In this document: positions 28,761 through 38,297 of the stretch, piece after piece
Numbering within the stretch: the stretch's first letter is position 1
How the letters are laid out: each line of letters starts with the position of its first letter
Translations under genes and position numbers: made by a program
From: Bacteroidota bacterium
GTDB taxonomy: Bacteria; Bacteroidota; Bacteroidia; UKL13-3
Assembly (NCBI GenBank): GCA_947464275.1
Contig: CANHVU010000003.1
Coordinates: 62,001 to 126,000, forward strand
Direction: 5' to 3'
DNA: 64,000 bases
Notes under the pieces: model-generated
What the model was told of the DNA's origin: nothing
Database searches by the model: none
The model's input: the letters and a program-made list of their open reading frames with translations, nothing else

Positions 28761-30164
28761 CTACCCTTTTTTCTTGCTATTGATTATTACTTCTTCTTTC
28801 TTAGCGCGGTATTCATTTGATTTGCTTTCATTTTTCATACCTGCATAAATTAATTGTAAACTATAATAAGCATCTTTAAGATATGCGTATTTAATTGCTT
28901 TATCTTCAGCTGTTTTTTCAGATTTTACTTCAGCAATTTCAATTACTTTTTCAAATTGAGCAATTGCTACGCTAAAAATACTGTCTTGAACTTTTTTATA
29001 TGCATTGAATTTTTTGTCGTATTCTGTTTGCGTTTTAGCATCTATGGCATTAATTTTTTCAGCAATTGCAGTTGTTTTGTTATTTGTTAACGCACCTAAA
29101 TTATAGTATGCATCAATCATATCAGGGTTTAAGTCAATAGCTTTAAAGTAATCAGCCTCAGCCTTTGATTGGTATTGAGCTGCTTTTTTATTTAACTCTA
29201 TTACTTTTGTGCTTAAATCTTTAGCCTGTGCCTCTAATTGCTTTTTAGTAGCAACATTTTTTTCGATCTTAGCTTTTTTATTTATTGCAGCTGCCTCCTC
29301 TTTGTATTTTTTAATTTCTTTCGTAAATCCGGTTGCAGCATTATCGTATAAATTTCCTCTAGTATAAATTAAATCAGGGTCTTCAGGTTTTTGTTCATTT
29401 GCAAGTTCAACCTTTTGCATTAATATATCTAGCTTGTTTTGAGCTATATAAATATTAATCTCTTGTCCAATTAAATCTTTCTTTTCTGGAAATAAAGTTC
29501 TGCCTTTTTCTAAGTAACTAATTGCTGTATTTGTATCGCCTTCTTCAAGGTATATATTAGTTAAATAAGCGTAAATCAAATGATCTTGGTAGTCTAATTC
29601 AATTAAACGCTTCAAATATTTTTTTTGATCTTCCTTGATTTTTTCTTTATTGGCAAAATAGAATTGATTGAAAACAATTGACTTTTCAGTTAAATTGTTG
29701 GTTTTCATATCACCATTTTTATCATAAGGCAATAAGTCAATAACCAATTGATAATATGATTGGATTTTTTTGTAATCACTTCTTTGGCTAGCTTCGTATG
29801 CAGCACTATTACAAGCAAATGCAGCATTAACTATATTATATTCAATTTGCTCTTTGTAAATTTCTTTTTTATCTAACTCTAAGCAACGTTTTGCAGCCAA
29901 AGCCCATTTCTCTGCAGCATCAATATCTAATTTTCTAACTTTTTCATCTTTCGATGTAGCAATGGTATCATAAATTGCAGCTCTGTAATAAAGCATTTTA
30001 ACATTATCTTTGGTATCTGGATGTTCAAATGCGGCATCAATGGCTTTTTTAGCATCTTCCATTTCTGCATTGTTAAAGTATAGAGCAGCTGACTCTACTT
30101 GACTTTTTTGTGCCCAACCACTAATGGTTATTAAGCACATTAAAACTAAAAGCGTTTTTTTCAT
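28761..30164 (-). CDS. Tetratricopeptide repeat protein, secreted
   Basis: Signal peptide; TPR motifs (ADYFKAIDLNPDMIDAYYNLGAL). Confidence 0.85.
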   Translation of the reverse strand: MKKTLLVLMCLITISGWAQKSQVESAALYFNNAEMEDAKKAIDAAFEHPDTKDNVKMLYYRAAIYDTIATSKDEKVRKLDIDAAEKWALAAKRCLELDKKEIYKEQIEYNIVNAAFACNSAAYEASQRSDYKKIQSYYQLVIDLLPYDKNGDMKTNNLTEKSIVFNQFYFANKEKIKEDQKKYLKRLIELDYQDHLIYAYLTNIYLEEGDTNTAISYLEKGRTLFPEKKDLIGQEINIYIAQNKLDILMQKVELANEQKPEDPDLIYTRGNLYDNAATGFTKEIKKYKEEAAAINKKAKIEKNVATKKQLEAQAKDLSTKVIELNKKAAQYQSKAEADYFKAIDLNPDMIDAYYNLGALTNNKTTAIAEKINAIDAKTQTEYDKKFNAYKKVQDSIFSVAIAQFEKVIEIAEVKSEKTAEDKAIKYAYLKDAYYSLQLIYAGMKNESKSNEYRAKKEEVIINSKKKG

Positions 30165-30283
30165 GGTATATCTATGTTATGTGTTATTAAATAAGGTTTA
30201 CAAATTGCCTGCCAAAAGTAACAGTAAATTGTATATAAGCAAAAGTCAGCCTAAAATTTAATATGGTTGCTTTTGCTTATTTT

Positions 30284-31543
30284 TTATGCCAATACTAATT
30301 GCAATGAGCGCCTATTACGTTGTTCCAACAATATTTTTTTGCCTTCGGTAAATTTATTGGCTTCAGCCGATTCGTAATTACTAATGGTTAAAAGCTCTAA
30401 ATTGTTGTTCGATTTTACCCTGTAATTCTGCTCCAATTCGTTGATTAAATCATTGCATTTGTGCTCATTATAGTCAACACAAACGGTAAAACTAATAGCA
30501 GAATTTTGCATTACATTTATCTTTACTCCATAACTAGCAAATAATGAAAAAATACTGCTCAGATTTTCTTCTACTATAAAGCTAAAATCTTTACTAGCTA
30601 TAGAAATCAGCATTTGATTTTGCTTGAAAATATAAGTTGGAACCAAGTCTTCTTTTTCTCGAGGAACCCCTACTGTTGTTCCTTCATCGCCAGGATTGAT
30701 AAACGATTTTACATATAAAGGAATTTCTTTGTTTAAAAGTGGTTGAATGGTTTTTGGGTGAATTACCGTAGCGCCATAAAAGGCCATTTCAATGGCTTTA
30801 TTATAACTCAAACCTGAAATTTTTACTGCTTCAGCAAAACGTTTTGGATCGGCATTCATAACTCCGGCTACATCTTTCCATATGGTTACACTTTCGGCAT
30901 CTAAACAAAAAGCAAAAATTGCTGCACTGTAATCAGAACCTTCTCGGCCCAATGTTACCGTGGTATTAACCGAACTGCGACCAATAAAACCTTGGGTAAT
31001 AACCATCTTTTTTTGTACAATTGGTTTTAAGGTTTTGGCTATTTTTTCGTTGGTTAAACTCCAATTTACCTTTCCTTCGCGGTAAGTATTATCGGTGCTT
31101 ATAAAATTTTGAGCATCCATCCAACGGTTTTTTAAACCGGCTTCATTTAAGTAAGTACTTACTATTTTAGTTGATAATATTTCACCATAACTTACAATTT
31201 GATCGTAATGGTAATCGTAATTATTATCAGGCTCCGCCTCCAGCAAACATTCTAATTCAATAAAAATGTTTTCTATATCATCAAAAGCGTGGCTTTGTGT
31301 TTGTGGTAATAATTTATCAATAATATTATAATGAAATTGCTTTATTTCCTCCAAAGTTGAGTACTTAGCATCGGTTCTATTGAAATAAGCATCTACTAAT
31401 TTTTCTAACAAATTAGTAGTTTTTCCCATTGCTGAAATAACAATTAATACATTTTCGTTGGCAAAATTGCCTAACACCTTTGCGACATTTCTGACCGCAT
31501 CTGCATCTTTTACCGATGCACCCCCAAATTTAAAAACTTTCAT
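30284..31543 (-). CDS. lysC: Aspartate kinase
   Basis: MKVFKFGGASV, TLGREGSDYSAAIFA, ACT-like C-terminus. Confidence 0.9.
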   Translation of the reverse strand: MKVFKFGGASVKDADAVRNVAKVLGNFANENVLIVISAMGKTTNLLEKLVDAYFNRTDAKYSTLEEIKQFHYNIIDKLLPQTQSHAFDDIENIFIELECLLEAEPDNNYDYHYDQIVSYGEILSTKIVSTYLNEAGLKNRWMDAQNFISTDNTYREGKVNWSLTNEKIAKTLKPIVQKKMVITQGFIGRSSVNTTVTLGREGSDYSAAIFAFCLDAESVTIWKDVAGVMNADPKRFAEAVKISGLSYNKAIEMAFYGATVIHPKTIQPLLNKEIPLYVKSFINPGDEGTTVGVPREKEDLVPTYIFKQNQMLISIASKDFSFIVEENLSSIFSLFASYGVKINVMQNSAISFTVCVDYNEHKCNDLINELEQNYRVKSNNNLELLTISNYESAEANKFTEGKKILLEQRNRRSLQLVLA

Positions 31544-31633
31544 TGATACTGATAAAATACTTGTGTTGCAAAATAAAACTAATATTTGATTTACCTATGT
31601 GGCTGTAGGTTTTGGATTTCTACATTAACTAAA

Positions 31634-32236
31634 TTAATACAAACTTGTCTTTATGTTTAAATCTCTTGTCCTGTCGATTGCAATGCCTTTTGGAATGAAA
31701 ACATCTACTTTTTCACTTAAACCAACCCAGATAATTCTATATTCTTTTTGCCATTTATCTTCAATAGATTTCAAAAAATGATTCCTATTTAGTCCTTTTG
31801 TATACTGACAAAAGCCATCTTTTCCAATTAAACCTATTTGTTCATTCAAAGAATTAAAAAGTTTTACATAATCAATAATTTCAACGCAAAACATTTTCTT
31901 AAACTTAAGAGCAGCCTTTTGATGGAAATTAGTACTAAAACAAATTATTAGTGCATCTTCAAATTTTTGATAATGATAAATATTATGATTTATCATTCCA
32001 TTATAAAATATTTTATTATTCTCGGCATGAATTGTAACATTGTTACCAAATTCAAATACTCCTGGTATATATAAAGGATCTCCCTTTGATTCGATTTGAA
32101 GATTTTCATCAGGAGTATAAATTCCATTTCTATCTTTATTCCAATAATTACTTGCTAAAGATAATGTTACTGGACCTCCACCATTAATCCACGTTTCTAC
32201 ATGTGTTTCTTTGTTTAAATATAAATACAATTTCAT
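31634..32236 (-). CDS. Hypothetical protein
   Basis: Open 200-aa frame, same strand as neighbours; no recognised motif. Confidence 0.5.
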   Translation of the reverse strand: MKLYLYLNKETHVETWINGGGPVTLSLASNYWNKDRNGIYTPDENLQIESKGDPLYIPGVFEFGNNVTIHAENNKIFYNGMINHNIYHYQKFEDALIICFSTNFHQKAALKFKKMFCVEIIDYVKLFNSLNEQIGLIGKDGFCQYTKGLNRNHFLKSIEDKWQKEYRIIWVGLSEKVDVFIPKGIAIDRTRDLNIKTSLY

Positions 32237-32244
32237 TAGTACCC

Positions 32245-32733
32245 TTACCCCAACTCCTCAAAAAAGCCAGTTTGTTTGTTCTTTTTGCAGTTGTTCCAGT
32301 CGTAATAGCGACCATTCATGGCAATATAAATACCTGCAGGTAAGCTTTGTACAAAAGCCAAAGCGCTTCCAAGGTTAAATAATCCATCACTTGAGCCAAA
32401 TTTATACGGAATCATGGCTCCTGTAATCACCACAGTTTTACCTGGAATTTTATCAGCTAAATATTTAGCCGTTTCGGTCATGGTATCAGTTCCGTGGGTA
32501 ATTACTATTTTATTTTCATCGCAACGCTGGCAACTTTCCAAAATGATATTTCTATCCGTATCGGTCATTTCTAAACTATCAATTAACATCAATGTGCGCA
32601 CACTTAAATCTAATCGGCTGCGGCCAAGTTTCAGAATTTCATTGATATGTGAATCTTTAAAGAACAATTGTCCTGTTAATTCATTGTATTCTTTATCAAA
32701 AGTTCCGCCTGTTACAAATAGTCTAATTGCCAT
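32245..32733 (-). CDS. Asparaginase domain-containing protein (N-terminal domain only)
   Basis: VTGGTFDKEYNE and VITHGTDTMTETAKYL motifs; ends after ~162 aa. Confidence 0.8.
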   Translation of the reverse strand: MAIRLFVTGGTFDKEYNELTGQLFFKDSHINEILKLGRSRLDLSVRTLMLIDSLEMTDTDRNIILESCQRCDENKIVITHGTDTMTETAKYLADKIPGKTVVITGAMIPYKFGSSDGLFNLGSALAFVQSLPAGIYIAMNGRYYDWNNCKKNKQTGFFEELG

Positions 32734-32782
32734 AATTAATAATTAATTTACGCTGCAAGAATAAGGAATTGAATAAGGCTAT

Positions 32783-32790
32783 TATATTTG
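32783..32790 (+). promoter_or_regulatory. -7 element TATATTTG
   Basis: Exact TAnnTTTG consensus, inside the longest ORF call of the phosphatase. Confidence 0.45.
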
Positions 32791-32813
32791 AACCCAATAA
32801 ATTTTTTAAACAA

Positions 32814-33905
32814 TTGAAAAAAAATGTATTCAGTTTTGGAGTAATACTATTGGTGTTGCTTGCTATTGGCGGATCTTATTCGTTTACCCAAAAAGCTAAA
32901 AAGCCAAAAGTTAAAAAAGTGATTTTTATAATTGGCGATGGAATGGGGCTTGCTCAAATAAGCGGAGCCATGAGCGAAAGTACCGACCGCAATGCTTTTG
33001 AAAGATTTAAGGTAATTGGCATGAGCAAAACTTCATCGGCCGACAATTACGTAACCGATAGTGGTGCTGGTGCAACAGTTTTTGCCATTGGTAAAAAAAC
33101 TTTCAATTACGGAATTAGTGTGGGAACTGATTCATTGCCATATCCAAGTTTATTTGAAATGATGAAAAAGAAAAACATGGCAACTGGTGTGGTTGTTACT
33201 TCATCCATTACTCATGCCACTCCTGCTTGTTTTTATGCACATGTTTCATCGCGCAAAAGCGAAGATGATATTGCAGAATTTTTATTAAAAGGCAATTGCG
33301 ATATAGCTATTGGTGGTGGAACTAAGTTTATTACCGATAGAAAAGATAAAAAGAATTTAACTGAGTTATTGCAACTGAATGGCTTTATTGTAAAAACAGA
33401 TACCACCAATAATTTTGAGCCGTTTAGTGGCAATAAACAAGTTTACACCTTGGCTTACGATGGCATGAAACGTAAATTAGATGGCAGAAACGATTTTTTA
33501 AAACTTGCTTCTATGCATGCTATAAGTCAGTTGAATAACAACAAAAATGGTTATATGTTAATGATTGAGGGAAGTCAGGTAGATTGGGGCGGACATGCCA
33601 ATGATTACCAATACATGAAAACTGAATTATACGACCTAAACCAAACCATTAATGCTGTTTTAGATTATGCTGAAAAACAAGGTGATGTTTTAGTGGTTGT
33701 TACAGCCGACCATGAAACAGGAGGACTTTCATTGCATCCAAATAAAGACGATAAAAAACAATTTACAGCAAATTACTCAACTAGTGGTCATTCAGGAATA
33801 ATGGTTCCTGTTTTTGCCTTTGGCCCAGGAGCTGAATTGTTTGGTGGAATTTATGAAAACACTCAAATTCATTATAATTTCAAACAATTATTAGGCTTGG
33901 AATAA
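32814..33905 (+). CDS. Alkaline phosphatase (TTG start proposed)
   Basis: IIGDGMGLAQISG, NYVTDSGAGATVFA, VVTADHETGG; signal-peptide-like N-terminus from TTG 32814. Confidence 0.85.
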   Translation: MKKNVFSFGVILLVLLAIGGSYSFTQKAKKPKVKKVIFIIGDGMGLAQISGAMSESTDRNAFERFKVIGMSKTSSADNYVTDSGAGATVFAIGKKTFNYGISVGTDSLPYPSLFEMMKKKNMATGVVVTSSITHATPACFYAHVSSRKSEDDIAEFLLKGNCDIAIGGGTKFITDRKDKKNLTELLQLNGFIVKTDTTNNFEPFSGNKQVYTLAYDGMKRKLDGRNDFLKLASMHAISQLNNNKNGYMLMIEGSQVDWGGHANDYQYMKTELYDLNQTINAVLDYAEKQGDVLVVVTADHETGGLSLHPNKDDKKQFTANYSTSGHSGIMVPVFAFGPGAELFGGIYENTQIHYNFKQLLGLE

Positions 33906-33912
33906 TATAATA

Positions 33913-33936
33913 AAGGTTGGTGAGAACACCAACCTT
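33913..33936 (+). repeat. REP-like hairpin AAGGTTGGTG-AGAA-CACCAACCTT
   Basis: Perfect 10-bp stem; same family as 15463-15517. Confidence 0.7.
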
Positions 33937-33974
33937 GGACAAAAAATTTTGATGGGCAGGAGTTTCAACCTTAA

Positions 33975-34050
33975 GAGAGTTGGCCATATTGTAAGATGGG
34001 TACTTTCCATTAGCTGGCCATCAATAAGTTCAAGGAAGATTCCTACGGAA
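33975..34050 (+). repeat. Dispersed intergenic repeat, copy 1
   Basis: Shares TACTTTCCATTAGCT and flanking text with 45015-45105 (opposite orientation). Confidence 0.5.
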
Positions 34051-34075
34051 TGACTAGCAATAATTAACAAAAAAA

Positions 34076-34726
34076 ATGAAAGAAATAAAACAATTGATAA
34101 AAAACCTCTTGCTTATTGAATGGCGCGAGCGCTATGCTCTAAATGGAATTTTATTGTATGTTTTTTCGTCTATTTTTACAGTGTCGCTATCAGTTAAAAT
34201 GCTTAATTTACCTGCATGGAACGCCATTTTTTGGGTGTTGATTTTATTTAGTTCTATCAATGCCATTGCCAAAAGTTTTATAGCCGAATCAAAAGGTAAA
34301 ATGCTTTACTTTCATGGTTTGATTTTGCCAGAACATTTAATTTTAGCAAAATCAATTTACAGTGCCATTTTAAATTTGGTACTAAGTTTTATTGCCCTGT
34401 TGTTTTACAGCACTGTTTTAGGCAACCCAATTCACAGTTTAGGGTTTTATTGTTTGATATTGGTTTTAGCATCCATTGGTTTTGCTTTTACCTTTACTAT
34501 GATTTCGGCCATTGCACAAAAAAGCGGGAATGGTAACCTGCTCATGCCTATTTTAAGTTTCCCTATTATTATCCCATTTTTGCTTTTACTTATCAAATCA
34601 AGTAAAAAAGCCATGGATGGCATAGATGTAAGCCTAATTTATACCGATTTATTCCTTTTAGCTGCCATGAATATTTTGGTGGCTGCGTTGGCTTATGTAT
34701 TGTTTCCTTTTTTATGGAAAGAATAA
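34076..34726 (+). CDS. ccmB: Heme exporter protein B (CcmB)-like ABC permease
   Basis: LLIEWRERYALNGILLYVFSSIF; six hydrophobic segments; family-typical length. Confidence 0.85.
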   Translation: MKEIKQLIKNLLLIEWRERYALNGILLYVFSSIFTVSLSVKMLNLPAWNAIFWVLILFSSINAIAKSFIAESKGKMLYFHGLILPEHLILAKSIYSAILNLVLSFIALLFYSTVLGNPIHSLGFYCLILVLASIGFAFTFTMISAIAQKSGNGNLLMPILSFPIIIPFLLLLIKSSKKAMDGIDVSLIYTDLFLLAAMNILVAALAYVLFPFLWKE

Positions 34727-34741
34727 CTGCAAAATTCTAAT

Positions 34742-34778
34742 AAAAAAATCCGAAATTTAGAATTTAGGATTTTTTTTA
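34742..34778. terminator. Bidirectional terminator-like hairpin
   Basis: AAAAAAATCCGAAATT-TAG-AATTTAGGATTTTTTTT between convergent genes. Confidence 0.75.
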
Positions 34779-34780
34779 CC

Positions 34781-36556
34781 TTATAAATTATCAGCTTTTC
34801 GCTCTAATTCAGCTTCTTTTTCTTCCAATTTGCGTTCAATTTCTGCCTCTTTTTCTTCAATTTTACGTTCAAGTTCAGCTTCTTTTCTCTCAATTTTACT
34901 CTGTTTGCTATTCGAATTTTTATAAAATTCGACTTCATTTATTTCAAACCAAAATTTTTCTGGATTTTCATTTTTTTCAATCAACCCAAATACTTTTTGA
35001 GCAGTTTCATTAGCATAAAACTTTACATTTTCTTTTAAATAAAACTTAACTTTTACAGTCTGAAATTTAAACTTATAAAGTTTAGGAATAAAATAATGAC
35101 TTGGGAAAATTATTGAATCACCAACTAATTTATAATTCAAAACTATTTGAGCAAGTTTAGCTTTTGTTTTACTAACCATTACACCTTTAAATTGCTTATT
35201 AATGGTATATGTGGATTTGTTTTCCAGCGTGTTATCAATTTCATAATTAATTGGTACAAAAATCCCACTATCGCACAATTGAATTTTAAATTCATTTCTA
35301 CTAAAAAAATCTATTTGTTTTCCTGTGTTCAATTCATTAATTATTATTTTTAATGAATCATTTTGTGGCAAATTTTCATTCTCTATATCAGTAATATCAA
35401 CAGCTTGGAAATAGTTAGCCCCCATATTTACACCAACATAGATTAATAAGCCAATTCCCAAAAAAAACAAAAATACCAATCCAAATCCAGCATATCTAAA
35501 TTGTATATTAGCTTTAAATGCATATTTAGCAATAACTGCTAACAAAAATAAAACTGGTGTAAAAACAATTAAAAGAACTCCGGTAAGTAAAATACTTAAA
35601 TTTTCATCAAATGGAACGGTATTAGATAGAAAATCAAATAAATTAATATTAGTAAAGAAACTGAACATACCTGCAGTAAAAAAGAATGAAACAACTAAAA
35701 TACCTAATAAAAAAATGGCTATTAAAGCAATAATTAATTTAAAAACAGACCTAATGCCATCTAATTGAGCATTGTTTTGTTCAACATAATTTTGATTATT
35801 ATTTAGCTTAGTTTTTTGGAATTGGTTATTGGCTTCAGGAATGGTAATCCAAGCAATGATATAAATTAAAAAAGAAGTTCCCCATAAAAATAATCCTGCA
35901 AAAAATGCCAATCGCACTACCCAAATTTCAATTCCAAAATGTAATGCTAAACCACTGCAAACCCCTCCTATTGCTTTAGTTTCCTTGTTTCTAAAAAGTT
36001 TATGAACATTGTTATTTTCATTTTTAATAATCTTATCAGCATCTTCTCCAGTTGCTTTAGGTATTACAATCCATAAAACAATATAAGCCAAAACACCTGT
36101 TCCAAAAAAGAAGAAAGCGAACACAAATGCAATTCTAATAAAACTAGTATCCACGCTCAAATAATTGGCAATTCCACTACACACACCACCCAAACTTTGG
36201 TTAAATGGATTTCTTCTTAACTTAGGTTTTGATGAATTATCATTGGAAAAATCTGATTGATTAGGTTCTTGATTTGAATAACTTTTTTCAGATTTATGAC
36301 TGTTGGTTAATTCTTCAACGGTTCCAAGTGTTTTTATTACTTCATTGATATGATTTGCTTCAACAATTTCAGTTTGAGTTGCTGCTAATTGTATAGTTAA
36401 CAATTCAGCTATTCTAGCTTCTATATCAAACAAAATATCAGGTTCTGAATTAAAACTATTTTTTAATGCAGAAACATAATTATTCAATAAATGGTAAGCA
36501 TCGTTATTTAATGTAAAGGTTGTTTTGTTTAAATTTATTTTGATAGATTGTATCAT
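34781..36556 (-). CDS. Tandem PspC-domain membrane protein with repetitive charged C-terminus
   Basis: Two PspC-like units (LGGVCSGIANYLSVDTSFIRIAF; IGGVCSGLALHFGIEIWVVRLAF); tail ERKEAELERKIEEKEAEIERKLEEKEAELERK. Confidence 0.88.
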   Translation of the reverse strand: MIQSIKINLNKTTFTLNNDAYHLLNNYVSALKNSFNSEPDILFDIEARIAELLTIQLAATQTEIVEANHINEVIKTLGTVEELTNSHKSEKSYSNQEPNQSDFSNDNSSKPKLRRNPFNQSLGGVCSGIANYLSVDTSFIRIAFVFAFFFFGTGVLAYIVLWIVIPKATGEDADKIIKNENNNVHKLFRNKETKAIGGVCSGLALHFGIEIWVVRLAFFAGLFLWGTSFLIYIIAWITIPEANNQFQKTKLNNNQNYVEQNNAQLDGIRSVFKLIIALIAIFLLGILVVSFFFTAGMFSFFTNINLFDFLSNTVPFDENLSILLTGVLLIVFTPVLFLLAVIAKYAFKANIQFRYAGFGLVFLFFLGIGLLIYVGVNMGANYFQAVDITDIENENLPQNDSLKIIINELNTGKQIDFFSRNEFKIQLCDSGIFVPINYEIDNTLENKSTYTINKQFKGVMVSKTKAKLAQIVLNYKLVGDSIIFPSHYFIPKLYKFKFQTVKVKFYLKENVKFYANETAQKVFGLIEKNENPEKFWFEINEVEFYKNSNSKQSKIERKEAELERKIEEKEAEIERKLEEKEAELERKADNL

Positions 36557-36566
36557 AACTGCTCGT

Positions 36567-36893
36567 TTATTTTTTTGTGATTGTATTTACTGAGTTTACT
36601 AAATCAATCCATGATTGATTAATTTCCTTTAAAAACTGTTGCCCATTTTTAGTTAATTGATAGTATTTCCTGGGTGGTCCACTATTACTTTCAAACCAAT
36701 TATAATTTAATAAATCTTCATTTTTCAACCTAGTCAGTAAAGGGTATAATGTCCCTTCTACTACAATTAAATTTGCTTTTTTAAGTTCCAAAATAATATC
36801 GCTAGCGTATGCTTCACCCCTACTTATAATGGTAAGAATACAAAGTTCGAGTATTCCTTTTTTCATTTGTGCTTTACTATTCTCTATATCCAT
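36567..36893 (-). CDS. PadR family transcriptional regulator
   Basis: KGILELCILTIISRGEAYASDIILELKKANLIVVEGTLYPLLTRLKNEDLL. Confidence 0.93.
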   Translation of the reverse strand: MDIENSKAQMKKGILELCILTIISRGEAYASDIILELKKANLIVVEGTLYPLLTRLKNEDLLNYNWFESNSGPPRKYYQLTKNGQQFLKEINQSWIDLVNSVNTITKK

Positions 36894-37119
36894 TTGAAAA
36901 AAAATTACACCACAAACATATTATAATTTTAGTACTATGCAATACATAGTATCATTTAGTTTTACCTTTCAAATAAAAAAATCTTAATTAAAATAATTAT
37001 GTTTCAAATAGGGTTAAATGCTTCTTCATTAATTAATATTTTGATTGATGTATTTTAAAAATAATTTTTATGAAGGTTTGATAGAAATTATTATTTTGCC
37101 GAAAATAAAATTACATAAT

Positions 37120-37971
37120 ATGATATTAATTGCAGATAGTGGTTCTACAAAAACCGATTGGGTAATAATTAATAAAGATGGTACTGGCCGCAAGACTTTC
37201 CATACAATTGGGTATAACCCTTATTTTATTGACAGTGAAGCAATTTATTACTCACTGAGTGAAAATTTATTGAAGGATTTAGATGGAACTTCTATTTCTG
37301 AAGTTTATTTTTATGGAGCAGGTTGCTCTACACCTGAAAAAAAAGATATTGTTAGAAAAGCATTAACAAGAAGCTTTCCTTATGTACCAGATATCTTTGT
37401 AGGCCATGATTTATTAGCGTCAGCTCGCGCATTATTAGGTAAAGGAAAAGGTTTCGCAGCCATTTTAGGCACTGGCACCAATTCATGTTTATATGACGGA
37501 TTTGATGTTTTTCATAATATTGATTCTTTAGGCTATTTAATGGGTGATGAAGGAAGCGGAAGTTATATTGGTAAAAAGATATTGCGCGACTTTATGAGAG
37601 GTAATCTTCAGCCTGAATTACAAGCTAGATTTAAAGAGCGCTTTCAAATTGAAGATAATGAACAAATTTTCACTACTTTATACCAAACTCAATTCCCTAA
37701 TAGGTATTTGGCTAGTTTTTGCAAGTTTGCAGATGAATATGTTTCACATCCATACATAAAGAATAAAGTACGTGATGGATTTAGAGATTTCTTTAAAAAT
37801 TTAGTGTCGAAATACCCCAATTATAAAGAATACACTTTTAATTGTGTAGGATCCGTAGGATTTGTATTTAAAGAAATTTTAGAAGAAGTTGCTTTAAGTT
37901 ATGATATGAAAATTGGAAAAGTAATTAAGTCGCCAATGGACGATTTGATACAATTCCATTTAAATGCATAA
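37120..37971 (+). CDS. BadF/BadG-type ATPase (N-acetylglucosamine kinase-like)
   Basis: MILIADSGSTKTDWVI, AAILGTGTNSC, GYLMGDEGSGSYIGK. Confidence 0.88.
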   Translation: MILIADSGSTKTDWVIINKDGTGRKTFHTIGYNPYFIDSEAIYYSLSENLLKDLDGTSISEVYFYGAGCSTPEKKDIVRKALTRSFPYVPDIFVGHDLLASARALLGKGKGFAAILGTGTNSCLYDGFDVFHNIDSLGYLMGDEGSGSYIGKKILRDFMRGNLQPELQARFKERFQIEDNEQIFTTLYQTQFPNRYLASFCKFADEYVSHPYIKNKVRDGFRDFFKNLVSKYPNYKEYTFNCVGSVGFVFKEILEEVALSYDMKIGKVIKSPMDDLIQFHLNA

Positions 37972-37990
37972 CTAATTATTATGTTTTTTT

Positions 37991-38015
37991 AAAGCCGCTT
38001 ATGCGGCTTTTTTTA
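37991..38015 (+). terminator. Rho-independent terminator
   Basis: AAAGCCGC-TTAT-GCGGCTTTTTTT. Confidence 0.85.
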
Positions 38016-38205
38016 TGCCCTTTAGTGTAAGTATTTATTATAATCTACATTTAAAATTTTTAATTTATATCAATATTTACAATTGTTTTATAGTAAAATT
38101 TAGACCAAAAATAGCGATAAAATTTATCCGTAAATATCAAAAAATCAAATAAATATCCATACAAATATAAATACAAAAACTAACTATACAAGAACTCTTT
38201 AAAAC

Positions 38206-38235
38206 ACAAATGTAAACCACGTACTTTACATTTGT
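38206..38235. promoter_or_regulatory. Dyad operator 1 ACAAATGTAAA-N8-TTTACATTTGT
   Basis: Perfect 11-bp inverted repeat, overlaps TACATTTG (-7-like). Confidence 0.7.
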
Positions 38236-38247
38236 ATTTTACTAAAC

Positions 38248-38275
38248 CATTTGTAAATTCGCAGCTTTACAAATG
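38248..38275. promoter_or_regulatory. Dyad operator 2 CATTTGTAAA-N8-TTTACAAATG
   Basis: Perfect 10-bp inverted repeat with the same TGTAAA-N8-TTTACA core. Confidence 0.7.
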
Positions 38276-38297
38276 TATTATATATCTGATTGCCAAT

